From positions 1-64,000 of the forward strand of contig PLNT01000014.1 in assembly GCA_003141895.1 (NCBI GenBank): 64,000 nt of DNA, read 5' to 3'. Under the pieces are notes generated by a model. That model had not been told where the DNA came from, ran no database searches, and saw only the letters and a program-made list of their open reading frames with translations. This document shows, piece by piece, positions 25,047 to 33,497 of this stretch. Numbering within the stretch: the stretch's first letter is position 1; the number at the start of each line of letters is the position of its first letter. This stretch comes from Bacteroidales bacterium (lineage in GTDB: Bacteria > Bacteroidota > Bacteroidia > Bacteroidales > VadinHA17). A program made the position numbers and the translations under genes.

Positions 25047-25664
25047 TTAATCCCTTTGAGCAGTCATTATAAATACTTCAAATTGTTTTGATTCAGTTTC
25101 AGATATCTTTCTATCTATAACGAAGCAAGTCCTGTTATTAATATTGAGGAAACTATTTTCTCTGATAATATCAGATAATCCGACAATATTGAAACCATTA
25201 TGTCCGGTAAAACCCTCCCCATGAAATGATCCGTCTTCTTCATAAAGGTCAGCAATGACAAGATATCCATTCGAATTTAACAGATTATGAAATTTGTATA
25301 TAATATTTTCAATATCAACTACATGATGTAAGACCATCTGTGTGAAAATAAGGTCAAATTTTCCTTCTTTGTACTCATCAGTCTCAAGATTGAAATTCAG
25401 AGTTCTGAGATTCTTCACCTCTGATGATATGATCTTTGCATTAATTATATTGATCATTTCGGATGAATTGTCCATTAAAGTTATCTCTTTGAGATAGTCT
25501 CTCAATAAAAAGCTGGTAATACCTGTACCAGCTCCATATTCAAGAGCTGACATCCCTTTATTTAATGGTATCAGACTCTTTATCTCTTTTGCAACTGCTT
25601 CGGATCTGCTCCAATGCATTGGATTATTATCCCATTCAGAAGCTTTTATATCAAATTCATTCAT
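25047..25664 (-). CDS. Class I SAM-dependent methyltransferase
   Basis: A 205-residue protein. SAM motif I is ALEYGAGTGITSFLL near residues 40-54, motif II is ITLMDNSSEMI, and the later motif is FDLIFTQMVLHHVVDIENI, as in many small-molecule methyltransferases. The substrate is unknown. It is 9 bp downstream of the ferritin-like gene on the same strand and likely shares its transcript. The protein is complete and of usual length. Confidence 0.85.
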   Translation of the reverse strand: MNEFDIKASEWDNNPMHWSRSEAVAKEIKSLIPLNKGMSALEYGAGTGITSFLLRDYLKEITLMDNSSEMINIINAKIISSEVKNLRTLNFNLETDEYKEGKFDLIFTQMVLHHVVDIENIIYKFHNLLNSNGYLVIADLYEEDGSFHGEGFTGHNGFNIVGLSDIIRENSFLNINNRTCFVIDRKISETESKQFEVFIMTAQRD

Positions 25665-25673
25665 TATTTATTC

Positions 25674-26174
25674 TTATCTCTGTCTTTGTAACATTAAGTC
25701 CAAATCTTCTTTTAGGGAAGTCAAATCTTCTTCATGTTCGACTTCCTGTGATAAGATCTGCAGTATCATGTTATAGGTTACAGGATCAGCAGTCTGTGTA
25801 ATATCAAGCATCTCACTATAAACTTTGATTGCACACTGTTCTCCTTTTATGTTCTGTTTTAGTATCTCTACTACATAAGGATCAACAGGAGCGTCATAAC
25901 CGCAATTGGTTTTTTTAAACCATTCCTCCGGCGATAAGACCGGAATGCCATCAAGTTGTATTATTCTGGATGAGATTAACTCCGCATGGCTAAGCTCTTC
26001 AGTGGCATGAATCGTAAGTTCACTAATTACTGCATCTTTCATAGGTCCCTTTACCACTTTAGCTCCTATCCAATACTGGTAATAAGCAAGCCATTCATCA
26101 GATAAAGCTTTGTTTAACATGTTGATTAATTCATCAACGTTCATTTTAACGATGTCTCTTCCTTTTTGTCCCAT
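25674..26174 (-). CDS. Ferritin-like (Dps/bacterioferritin-type) protein
   Basis: A 166-residue four-helix protein. Diiron ligands are spread as in ferritin-like proteins: Glu in SDEWLAYYQYW (helix 1), ATEELSHAE (ExxH, helix 2), KGEQCAIKVYSEM (helix 3) and LSQEVEHEEDL (ExxH, helix 4). It would store iron or detoxify peroxide in the cytoplasm. An alternative start is the Met of MNVDELIN at 26144. It heads a minus-strand pair with a methyltransferase gene, next to OsmC. The 260 bp upstream show no gene and no clear regulatory site. Confidence 0.88.
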   Translation of the reverse strand: MGQKGRDIVKMNVDELINMLNKALSDEWLAYYQYWIGAKVVKGPMKDAVISELTIHATEELSHAELISSRIIQLDGIPVLSPEEWFKKTNCGYDAPVDPYVVEILKQNIKGEQCAIKVYSEMLDITQTADPVTYNMILQILSQEVEHEEDLTSLKEDLDLMLQRQR

Positions 26175-26434
26175 AGCAAATTAAGTTTAATAGACGAAAT
26201 TAATAATTATTTAAAGTTTTGTCATTAAGTGTTTTATCGGGTTCTTATTGAATTAATGTTTAGTAATTTGTCAATGATTCTAATAAACTTAATAGCCCAA
26301 AAGGTATTGTAGATTTTATGGAGTAAAATTATCAAATATTTGTTTGTAATTTGTACGACATAACAGGTCAGGTTATTTACTCACTAAGGTGAAACAATTA
26401 TTTTAGCACTTGGTTTAAAAAATCGGATAATTGT

Positions 26435-28339
26435 ATGAAAAAATTATTGCTCGCATCTTCTTTAATGTTCATATTTCTTTTGCTTTCGGGACAAGAGTCA
26501 AAGATAAAGTCCGAGTCGGTTAATACCGTTCAGGAAAAAATATCTTCCAGTCCTGGTGGTTCAGTAAGGATTGGGGGTTATCTTGGAGATAAGATGAATC
26601 TGGTTATGCTACAACGCATTAAAAATCAGGATATTGATCAATTGGTTGAACCTTTCCGTCATAAAAATGAAACGCACCTGTGGCAGACTGAATTCTGGGG
26701 GAAATGGATTCTTTCCGCAATAGCATCTTATGAATATAACAAAGATCCCGGAATGCTGATTATTATTAAAGATGCCGTTCATAAATTGGAGGCCACTCAA
26801 TTGCCATCAGGTTATATCGGAAACTATTCCGAAAATGCCAGGTTAACCGAATGGGATATCTGGGGAAGTAAATATACTTTGCTGGGGTTACTGTCATATT
26901 ATGACCTGACCGGAGATACCGTAGCATTGAAAAGTTCCTGCAGATTAGCTGATAACCTTTTAAGTCTTCTCGGTCCGGGCAAAACTAATATTGTTAAAAC
27001 AGGTAATTATCGTGGGATGCCGAGCAGCTCTGTTCTTGAACCGATAGTATATCTCTATAGGAGGACTGGCGACAAAAGATATCTCGATTTCGCAAAATAT
27101 ATTGTAGCAGAATGGGAAACCCCCGAAGGTCCCAATCTTATTAGTAAAGCGATTTCTGATGTCCATGTATTTGAGAGATTCCCTCATCCAACTATATGGT
27201 GGTCATATGAAAACGGACAAAAAGCCTATGAGATGATGTCTTGCTATGAGGGATTACTTGAATTATATCGTATAACAGGTGACCCTGTTCATCTGAAAGC
27301 GGTTCAAATGGCAGTTAAAGATATAATTGAAAACGAAATAAACGTAGCCGGATCAGGAACTGCATTCGAATGTTTTTATAATGGTGCAAAATATCAGACT
27401 GATCCGACTTACCATACCATGGAGACATGTGTAACGATGACCTGGATGAAATTATGTTTTAATCTTCTAAGACTGACCGGAGATCCATTATATGCCGACC
27501 AGATTGAAAAATCAACATACAATGCCTTAATGGCTTCATTGAAAGGCGATGGTTCACAAATTGCGAAATACAGTCCACTGGGCGGAATAAGACATGCCGG
27601 AGAGGAGCAATGCGGAATGCACATCAATTGCTGTAATGCAAATGGTCCGAGAGCGTTTATGATGTTACCACGTTTTGCTGTGATGGGCAATAAACAGGAG
27701 ATCTATGTTAATCTGTACGGAACAATCCAATCTGTTGTTAAGGTAAACCAGAATAATAAAGTTTCAATAGATCAGATTTCAGATTATCCGGTTTCAGATA
27801 AGATTGAATTAAGCATAAATCCTGAAAAAACCGAAAGTTTCACGATTGGATTCCGGATTCCGGAATGGAGCCAAAATAATTCTATGACAATAAATGGACA
27901 GACTGTTTCAGGAATTACTCCCGGAACTTATAAAAAGATTACCAGGATATGGCAAAAGTCGGACAAAGTTGTTCTGACACTTGATCTTACCGGTAGACTT
28001 GTAATGCTTAATGGATACCAGGCAATTTTAAGAGGACCAGTTGTTCTGGCGAGGGATACAAGATTCAATGATGGGTCTGTTTATGAGTCGGCAGTAGTGG
28101 AAACTTATGAGAAAAAGGTGAATCTTTTACCTTCTGCAAATAAACCTTCAGGTGTGTGGATGGTCTTTACAGCGCCTCTGGTCCTTGGTACAGATCTGGA
28201 AGGCGATTTCAGGAATCCGCGTCAGGTTAACTTCTGTGATTTTGCTTCAGCAGGAAATACCTGGGGAGAAGACTCCCGATACAAAGTCTGGATACCAAAG
28301 ACTCTCAATGTGATGAAAATGGATTATAAATCGTACTGA
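26435..28339 (+). CDS. DUF1680 beta-L-arabinofuranosidase-like glycoside hydrolase (GH127/GH146 group)
   Basis: A 634-residue secreted protein with a signal peptide (about 1-20, ending LLSGQ). The catalytic (alpha/alpha)6 part carries the zinc/catalytic set of GH127-type enzymes: Glu and Cys in METCVTMTW and the Cys-Cys pair in HINCCNANG. C-terminal beta-sandwich domains include FRIPEWSQNN. It differs in its N-terminal half from the second DUF1680 protein at 45921, so the two probably act on different linkages. It stands alone on the plus strand, convergent with an SDR gene. L-arabinose release is expected from the family; the exact linkage is unknown. Confidence 0.87.
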   Translation: MKKLLLASSLMFIFLLLSGQESKIKSESVNTVQEKISSSPGGSVRIGGYLGDKMNLVMLQRIKNQDIDQLVEPFRHKNETHLWQTEFWGKWILSAIASYEYNKDPGMLIIIKDAVHKLEATQLPSGYIGNYSENARLTEWDIWGSKYTLLGLLSYYDLTGDTVALKSSCRLADNLLSLLGPGKTNIVKTGNYRGMPSSSVLEPIVYLYRRTGDKRYLDFAKYIVAEWETPEGPNLISKAISDVHVFERFPHPTIWWSYENGQKAYEMMSCYEGLLELYRITGDPVHLKAVQMAVKDIIENEINVAGSGTAFECFYNGAKYQTDPTYHTMETCVTMTWMKLCFNLLRLTGDPLYADQIEKSTYNALMASLKGDGSQIAKYSPLGGIRHAGEEQCGMHINCCNANGPRAFMMLPRFAVMGNKQEIYVNLYGTIQSVVKVNQNNKVSIDQISDYPVSDKIELSINPEKTESFTIGFRIPEWSQNNSMTINGQTVSGITPGTYKKITRIWQKSDKVVLTLDLTGRLVMLNGYQAILRGPVVLARDTRFNDGSVYESAVVETYEKKVNLLPSANKPSGVWMVFTAPLVLGTDLEGDFRNPRQVNFCDFASAGNTWGEDSRYKVWIPKTLNVMKMDYKSY

Positions 28340-28419
28340 ACGGCGTAACGGCTTAAAGGCCCAAAGGCATAAAGGTGTCATAAAGATAAAAGACAAAAGT
28401 AAAAAGATAAAAGTTCTAA

Positions 28420-28457
28420 GACCGCAAAACCGCAAGACTGCAAGACCGCAAGACAAG
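28420..28457. repeat. Short tandem ACCGCAAGA-type repeat
   Basis: About four imperfect 9-10 bp units (ACCGCAAAA, CCGCAAGACT, GCAAGACC, GCAAGACA) in the gap between two convergent genes, after a purine-rich stretch (AAAGATAAAAG-like). This is a typical decayed intergenic repeat. Confidence 0.6.
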
Positions 28458-28461
28458 AAGT

Positions 28462-29271
28462 CTATTTGATCTTATAGTGATCTTCCAGAATCATTGCAAA
28501 CAGTTTTCCTGGCAAAATATATTTTAAAGCAACCGCCAGTTTTTGCTCGAATGATGCGATAATGTATCTTTGGCGAGGATTTTTACACTCCACAATTTTG
28601 ACCAGTTTCTTTGCCAGTACTTTTGGTTCCCATCCGTTTGCCTCATCTTTTTCAATTATAGCCATTGTTTTAAGATACTGCTGATTATAGGGATCATTGG
28701 TATCAGTAGGAGCAAGAAAATTACGTCGGTTGGCAGAATTATTTGTATGAAAATCACCCGGATTGATGAGTACAATTTTTATATTAAACTGTTTTACTTC
28801 CATTCTCAATGCTTCGCTGAAACCTTCGATGGCAAATTTGCCTGCGGAATAGAATGGCTGGAAAGGCAGGCCCATTAATCCACCGATTGAACTGAAGCTG
28901 ATAATTGTACCACCTCCCTGTTTTCTCATTATCGGTAGAACTTCACGGGTAAGGTTGACCATCCCAATAAAATTGGTATCCATCTGGAGCTTAATATTTT
29001 CAATTGGGGATGTCTCGATAGGTCCTCCGGTATGCATGCCGGCATTATTAATAAGAACATCAATTCTCCCTTCTTTACCTACAATAGTCTGCACAGCCTG
29101 TCTGATGGATTCGAATTTCGTAAGATCGAGTTTCAGCATAGATATGGATGGGCTGGTTTCCACGTCTCTTCGTACAGTTCCATAGACGGTGTGACCTTCT
29201 GCAGCCAGAAGTTCAGAAGTTTGTTTTCCGAAACCTGATGAGATCCCTGTAATGAGAATTACTTTTTTCAT
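28462..29271 (-). CDS. Short-chain dehydrogenase/reductase
   Basis: A 269-residue classical SDR. The NAD(P) loop is GISSGFGKQ near residue 8, NNAGMHTGG near residue 80, and the catalytic Ser/Tyr/Lys lie in ISFSSIGG and YSAGK. TVRRD at the end of beta-2, with Arg residues, suggests NADPH. It lies downstream of the serine palmitoyltransferase gene on the same strand, so a 3-ketosphinganine reductase role is an attractive inference, but many SDRs look alike. A repeat with two hairpins separates the two genes. Confidence 0.85.
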   Translation of the reverse strand: MKKVILITGISSGFGKQTSELLAAEGHTVYGTVRRDVETSPSISMLKLDLTKFESIRQAVQTIVGKEGRIDVLINNAGMHTGGPIETSPIENIKLQMDTNFIGMVNLTREVLPIMRKQGGGTIISFSSIGGLMGLPFQPFYSAGKFAIEGFSEALRMEVKQFNIKIVLINPGDFHTNNSANRRNFLAPTDTNDPYNQQYLKTMAIIEKDEANGWEPKVLAKKLVKIVECKNPRQRYIIASFEQKLAVALKYILPGKLFAMILEDHYKIK

Positions 29272-29307
29272 AAGCTATTTTATTGAATAACAGATAACTG
29301 ATCCCCT

Positions 29308-29338
29308 CCCGCTTCGCGGGATCCCCCTAAAGGGGGAT
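29308..29338. repeat. Two adjacent hairpins between the spt-like and SDR genes
   Basis: CCCGC-TTC-GCGGG (29308-29320) and ATCCCCCT-AA-AGGGGGAT (29321-29338) lie back to back, another member of the CCCC/GGGG repeat families. It may attenuate transcription between the two minus-strand genes. Confidence 0.75.
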
Positions 29339-29376
29339 TAATTCAGTGTCATCATAAATTTATCCTTTTGACCGTA

Positions 29377-30564
29377 TTAACCCAGGATTCCCAGTGCTTT
29401 AGCAGCTTTAGTAATCTTTTCAATAGAAATCTCCACCTGTTCTTTAGTATGGGTAGCCATAAGAGAATATCTGATCAGGCAATCCTCTTTTGGAACTGCG
29501 GGTGACACAACGGGATTCACAAAAACACCATCTGCAAGGAGATTTTGTGTTAATTGTAACGCTTTGATGTCATCCCTGATAAAAAGAGGGATAATAGGAG
29601 TTTCAGATTTTCCTGTATCAAAGCCTGCTGATTTGAACCCGTCAAGAGCAAGTGCGGTCATATCCCACAGATGTTTGATCCTTTCAGGTTCATTTTCCAT
29701 TATCTCAATTGAAGCAAGTACAGCCGCAGCAGAGGCCGGAGTCATGCTGGCGCTGAATATCAGTGTTCTTGAATTATGCTTGATATAATTAATTATTTCT
29801 TTGTCTGAAGCTATAAATCCGCCAAGAGAAGCAAATGATTTGGAAAATGTCCCCATTATAAGATCGACTTTATCGGTAAGTCCGAAATGTGACGCTGTTC
29901 CAGAACCGTTTTTCCCAATTACTCCAAGTGCATGAGCATCGTCTACCATAATGGAAGCGCCGTATTGTTCGGCCAGTTTTACTATTTCAGGAAGATTAGT
30001 CAAATCTCCTTCCATTGAAAAAATACCATCGACTACAATTAGTTTAATGCGGTCCTTATGACATAATTTCAATTTATTCTTGAGTGCAGTCATGTCGTTA
30101 TGGGCAAACTTAAGAACTTTTGAAAATGAAAGCCTGCTGCCTTCTATGATTGAAGCATGGTCAAGCTCATCGAGCAGAAGATAGTCATGGCGTCCGGCAA
30201 GGAGGGAGACAACTCCCAGATTAACCTGGAAACCTGTGCTGTAGCATAGAGCTGCATCTTTATTCACAAGTTGTGCAAGCTTGTTTTCAAGTTCAATGTG
30301 AATGTCCAGGGTTCCGTTCAGAAATCTCGAACCTGCACAACCAGTACCATATTTATTAATTGCAGCAATAGCTGCAGCTTTAACTTTTGGATGGCAAGTA
30401 AGGCCAAGGTAACTGTTAGAACCGAACATCAGAACCTTTTGTCCATTAATTATTACTACAGTATCCTGTTCGGATTCAATTGCCCTGAAATAGGGATAAA
30501 TGCCTGCCTGCATGGCTTTCTGCGGGGCATCATAACCTGAAAGTTTGTCTTGTAAAATTCCCAC
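29377..30564 (-). CDS. spt: Serine palmitoyltransferase (alpha-oxoamine synthase family)
   Basis: A 395-residue PLP enzyme of the alpha-oxoamine synthase family (with BioF and Kbl). The start, KLSGYDAPQKAMQAGIYPYF, followed by VLMFGSNSYLGLT, is very like the Bacteroides serine palmitoyltransferases. PLP contacts are GFQVNLG, DELDHAS, DDAHALG and the Schiff-base Lys in TFSKSFASLGG. It would condense serine with an acyl-CoA to give 3-ketosphinganine, the first step of sphingolipid synthesis typical of Bacteroidetes. A TAAATTTG box precedes it. Kbl or BioF activity remains the alternative. Confidence 0.85.
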   Translation of the reverse strand: MGILQDKLSGYDAPQKAMQAGIYPYFRAIESEQDTVVIINGQKVLMFGSNSYLGLTCHPKVKAAAIAAINKYGTGCAGSRFLNGTLDIHIELENKLAQLVNKDAALCYSTGFQVNLGVVSLLAGRHDYLLLDELDHASIIEGSRLSFSKVLKFAHNDMTALKNKLKLCHKDRIKLIVVDGIFSMEGDLTNLPEIVKLAEQYGASIMVDDAHALGVIGKNGSGTASHFGLTDKVDLIMGTFSKSFASLGGFIASDKEIINYIKHNSRTLIFSASMTPASAAAVLASIEIMENEPERIKHLWDMTALALDGFKSAGFDTGKSETPIIPLFIRDDIKALQLTQNLLADGVFVNPVVSPAVPKEDCLIRYSLMATHTKEQVEISIEKITKAAKALGILG

Positions 30565-30593
30565 TATATAGCTTAAATGATTTATAATCGCGT

Positions 30594-30601
30594 CAAATTT
30601 A
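30594..30601 (-). promoter_or_regulatory. -7 promoter element of the spt-like gene
   Basis: Minus-strand TAAATTTG fits TAnnTTTG, 30 nt upstream of the start. No clear -33 TTTG. Confidence 0.5.
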
Positions 30602-30853
30602 GTAAAAAAAGAATAAAACGGAAGGAAAGCAATTTATTTGAGACAATTTATAATCAAAATAGGCTTTTATACCATAAAAAAGCGCCTAAAGTGTCTAAAG
30701 TACCAAGAGTATCTAGAGTGGTTATAAAACTTTATTTAATCAGTTAACAAATTAATATCTGATTATTTGGAAAGTAAGGATATGAAATTTACTTTTGTTC
30801 GCGAAATCAATTTTTAAGTTTAATGGACGACGGCCCGGCGAGTATATTAATCC

Positions 30854-30900
30854 CTGATCTGGAAGGTTAACCGGCAATCTTGTCGCCCCTTCTTTATCAG
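30854..30900 (+). promoter_or_regulatory. Candidate structured leader RNA of the MgtE_N/Nramp operon
   Basis: The transcript can fold into one long hairpin: CTGAT (30854-30858) with ATCAG (30896-30900), a symmetric 3x3 internal loop, GAAGG (30862-30866) with CCTTC (30888-30892), and an inner CGGC (30872-30875) with GTCG (30882-30885, one G-T pair). It ends 7 nt before the Shine-Dalgarno sequence. I do not recognise a known metal riboswitch class. The remainder of 30565-30853 has only decayed direct-repeat text (CTAAAGTGTCTAAAGTACC near 30688). Confidence 0.45.
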
Positions 30901-30907
30901 TAAAAGC

Positions 30908-30917
30908 AAGGAGGTGA
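30908..30917 (+). promoter_or_regulatory. Unusually strong Shine-Dalgarno sequence
   Basis: AAGGAGGTGA, complementary to the 16S rRNA 3' end, lies 2 nt before ATG 30920 (5 nt after AGGAGG). Such sites are rare in Bacteroidetes and none of similar strength was seen elsewhere in the window. It also decides the start at 30920 over the GTG at 30914. Confidence 0.75.
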
Positions 30918-30919
30918 CA

Positions 30920-32194
30920 ATGACATCACTCACAACTTTTTATTTAAGCGGAATAATCGGTAAAGAAGCATTTGGTGCCGATGGTGACGCAATTGGAATT
31001 ATCAAGGATTTGATGGTTAGCGCGATGCCATCAGGAAACAATGACCCGAATCAGCAGCTTGTCACAGGAGTGAGGTTGAAGATTCAGAAAGAAATAAATT
31101 TTTATTCCTTTAAAAGCTTTCTGGTAACGAAAGCACGTGAAGTGCTTAATGTTACATGCACAGGTCTGACTGAACTCGGAGCCGACGAGGTTAATAATGG
31201 CCTGCTCCTTGTTGAAAATATACTCGACAAGCAAATTGTTGATATGAATGGGCGCAAGCTTGTACGTGTAAATGATGTACGTCTAGCCACATTGCCAGCC
31301 GGAACATTCGCAATTGCTGTAGATATTGGAATAGAAGGGCTCTTACGACGTATTGGAATTGCCGCATTCATAAAGAGAATTCTATCTGTTTTTAATATTA
31401 ACATACCTGCAAATTTTATACTATGGGATGATGTTCAGGCTATTGATCACTCCAGTCTCAATATAAGGCTTTCAAAAACTTATGCCAAGCTTCACACTCT
31501 TCATCCATCTGATATTGCAGATATTCTGGAAGATCTGGGTAAGAAATCAAGTATGTCGGTATTCTCCTCTCTTGATGAAGAGAAAGCTGCTGATGTTTTA
31601 GAGGAACTCGAAACCAATGCACAGATTCACATTCTTGAAAACCTTCCCGTGAATATAGCTGCAGATGTACTTGAAAAGATGCCAGCCGATGAGGTTGCTG
31701 ACATACTTGACGAACTCGAAGAAGATAAGGCTGAAATGCTTTTAAAGGAAATGGATAAGGAATCATCGGAAGAAGTAAGAGAACTTCTCGAATATGATGA
31801 TGATCTTGTTGGCAGTATTATGACGACGGATTATCTGTCTTTCAGTGCTACAATGACTGTTGCGGAAGTTCTCGTTGAATTAAGATCAAAAAAACCGGAA
31901 TCAGCTGAGCTTTACAATATGTTCGTCATTGAAACGAACGACGAATTGATAGGATCGTTCAATCTTCGCGATCTTGTTGTTTCAGAACCAAACGTTAGTG
32001 TAAGCCAGATAATGAAGTCAGAACCGCTACATCTTCTTGATGATCAGAAAGTAGGAGCGATTGCTGAATTGGTTTCTAAGTATAATTTACTGGCAATACC
32101 CGTTGTAGATCTAAATAATCAGTTACAGGGAATGGTTGTAATCGATGATGTCATTGAAGACCTTACACGTAAGCGAAGGACAAATAAAAGATAA
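30920..32194 (+). CDS. PRC-barrel / MgtE-N / CBS-domain cytoplasmic protein, partner of the Nramp-like transporter
   Basis: About 424 soluble residues. The N-terminal 150 hold PRC-barrel-like segments (LSGIIGKEAFGADGDAIGIIKDLMV and LDKQIVDMNGRKLVRVNDVRL). Residues about 185-295 are an MgtE_N helical repeat domain (LHPSDIADILEDLG, EKAADVLEELE, ADEVADILDELEEDKAEMLL). Residues about 295-420 are a CBS pair (DLVGSIMTTDYLSF to QGMVVIDDVIEDL). The MgtE membrane channel domain is absent. In MgtE these cytoplasmic domains sense magnesium and gate the channel. Here they stand 32 bp upstream of an Nramp-family transporter gene, so they probably regulate it in trans. Confidence 0.88.
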   Translation: MTSLTTFYLSGIIGKEAFGADGDAIGIIKDLMVSAMPSGNNDPNQQLVTGVRLKIQKEINFYSFKSFLVTKAREVLNVTCTGLTELGADEVNNGLLLVENILDKQIVDMNGRKLVRVNDVRLATLPAGTFAIAVDIGIEGLLRRIGIAAFIKRILSVFNINIPANFILWDDVQAIDHSSLNIRLSKTYAKLHTLHPSDIADILEDLGKKSSMSVFSSLDEEKAADVLEELETNAQIHILENLPVNIAADVLEKMPADEVADILDELEEDKAEMLLKEMDKESSEEVRELLEYDDDLVGSIMTTDYLSFSATMTVAEVLVELRSKKPESAELYNMFVIETNDELIGSFNLRDLVVSEPNVSVSQIMKSEPLHLLDDQKVGAIAELVSKYNLLAIPVVDLNNQLQGMVVIDDVIEDLTRKRRTNKR

Positions 32195-32226
32195 GTGGCA
32201 GCGGTATTAAAGTACCAAAACATAAG

Positions 32227-33456
32227 ATGAAAAAAATTCTCAAACAGCTCGCTCTATTTGCTGCAATTCTGGGTCCGGGGATTATTACCGGGAGTGTTGA
32301 TAATGACGCAGGAGGTATTACTACTTATTCAGTTGCAGGAGCAGAATACGGTTATGGTCTGATCTGGACTTTAATACCTTCTTTTGTTGTTCTCCTTATT
32401 ATTCAGGAGATGAACGCCAGGATGGGAATTGTAACCGGAAAAGGTCTGGCTGATCTGATTCGTGAAAATGCAGGAGTGAAAGTGACCTTTTTTATCTTTA
32501 TAGGCCTTCTTTTTGCCGATATCGGAAATACTACAACTGAATTTGCCGGAGTGGCCGGCAGCATGGAAGTATTTGGAATTACAAAATACATTTCAGTACC
32601 GATAGCGGCTTTTATGGTTTGGATCCTTGTTGTGAAAGGAAATTATAAGATAGCAGAACGCATTTTCCTGATATTCAGTGTATCATTACTTACCTATGTT
32701 GTGTCTGCAATGATGGGCAAACCTCATTGGGAAGAAATAGGGTCGTCAATAATACATCCGAAACTTGATTTAAACACTAAGAGTCTGGCTATGGTAATTG
32801 GTCTTGTCGGAACTACAATCGCTCCCTGGATGCAGTTTTATATGCAATCTTCTGTGATAGAGAAGGGACTTAAGATGAAAAATTACAAGTATACTTTGAT
32901 AGATATTGTAGTCGGATGCATAGCAACGGTTGTTGTTGCCTTCTTTATTATTGTTGCCTGTGCTTCAACTCTCCATGAAAATACAATCCATATTGAAGAA
33001 GCAAAAGATGCAGCGCTCGCACTCAAACCACTTGCAGGTCATCTTGCGTCGGAAGTATTTGCATTTGGACTCTTCATTGCTTCAATATTTTCAGCGACAA
33101 TTCTTCCTCTGGCCACTGCATTCTATGTTTGCGAAGCATTTGGCTTTGAAGCAGGTATTGACAAAAAATGGGATGATGCGAAAGAGTTCTATATTCTTTA
33201 TACAAGCATACTCATTATAGCTGCGTTTATAATACTTTTACCTAATGCCCCATTAATAAAAATCACATTGTGGTCGCAGATTTTAAATGGTATTCTTCTG
33301 CCAGTGGTACTACTTTGCATGATAATTCTTGTTAATAACAAGAAAATTATGGGAGAACATATAAACAAACCAGTCACTAATATAATTGGCTGGGCAACTG
33401 TTGCAATTTTGATTGGTCTTTCGCTTACCTTTCTTATTTTGACTATGTTCAGCTAA
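32227..33456 (+). CDS. Nramp-family divalent metal transporter, non-canonical
   Basis: A 409-residue protein with about 11 transmembrane segments. The fold family is Nramp: TM1 is GPGIITGSVDNDAGGITTYS and TM6 is TTIAPWMQFYMQSS. The canonical DPGN of TM1 is replaced by DNDAGG and the MPH of TM6 by APW, which removes the Met thioether ligand that favours transition metals. Related Nramp branches move magnesium or aluminium. With an MgtE-type magnesium-sensing partner just upstream, magnesium is the best guess. It lies in the inner membrane and is co-transcribed with the partner. Confidence 0.88.
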   Translation: MKKILKQLALFAAILGPGIITGSVDNDAGGITTYSVAGAEYGYGLIWTLIPSFVVLLIIQEMNARMGIVTGKGLADLIRENAGVKVTFFIFIGLLFADIGNTTTEFAGVAGSMEVFGITKYISVPIAAFMVWILVVKGNYKIAERIFLIFSVSLLTYVVSAMMGKPHWEEIGSSIIHPKLDLNTKSLAMVIGLVGTTIAPWMQFYMQSSVIEKGLKMKNYKYTLIDIVVGCIATVVVAFFIIVACASTLHENTIHIEEAKDAALALKPLAGHLASEVFAFGLFIASIFSATILPLATAFYVCEAFGFEAGIDKKWDDAKEFYILYTSILIIAAFIILLPNAPLIKITLWSQILNGILLPVVLLCMIILVNNKKIMGEHINKPVTNIIGWATVAILIGLSLTFLILTMFS

Positions 33457-33497
33457 CGGGTCGTTATTCTTTTTTATTACTGAAAGACTCTAACACT

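Noticed and set aside
28420-28457. Possible CRISPR array
   Set aside because: Units are 9-10 bp, imperfect and have no spacers.
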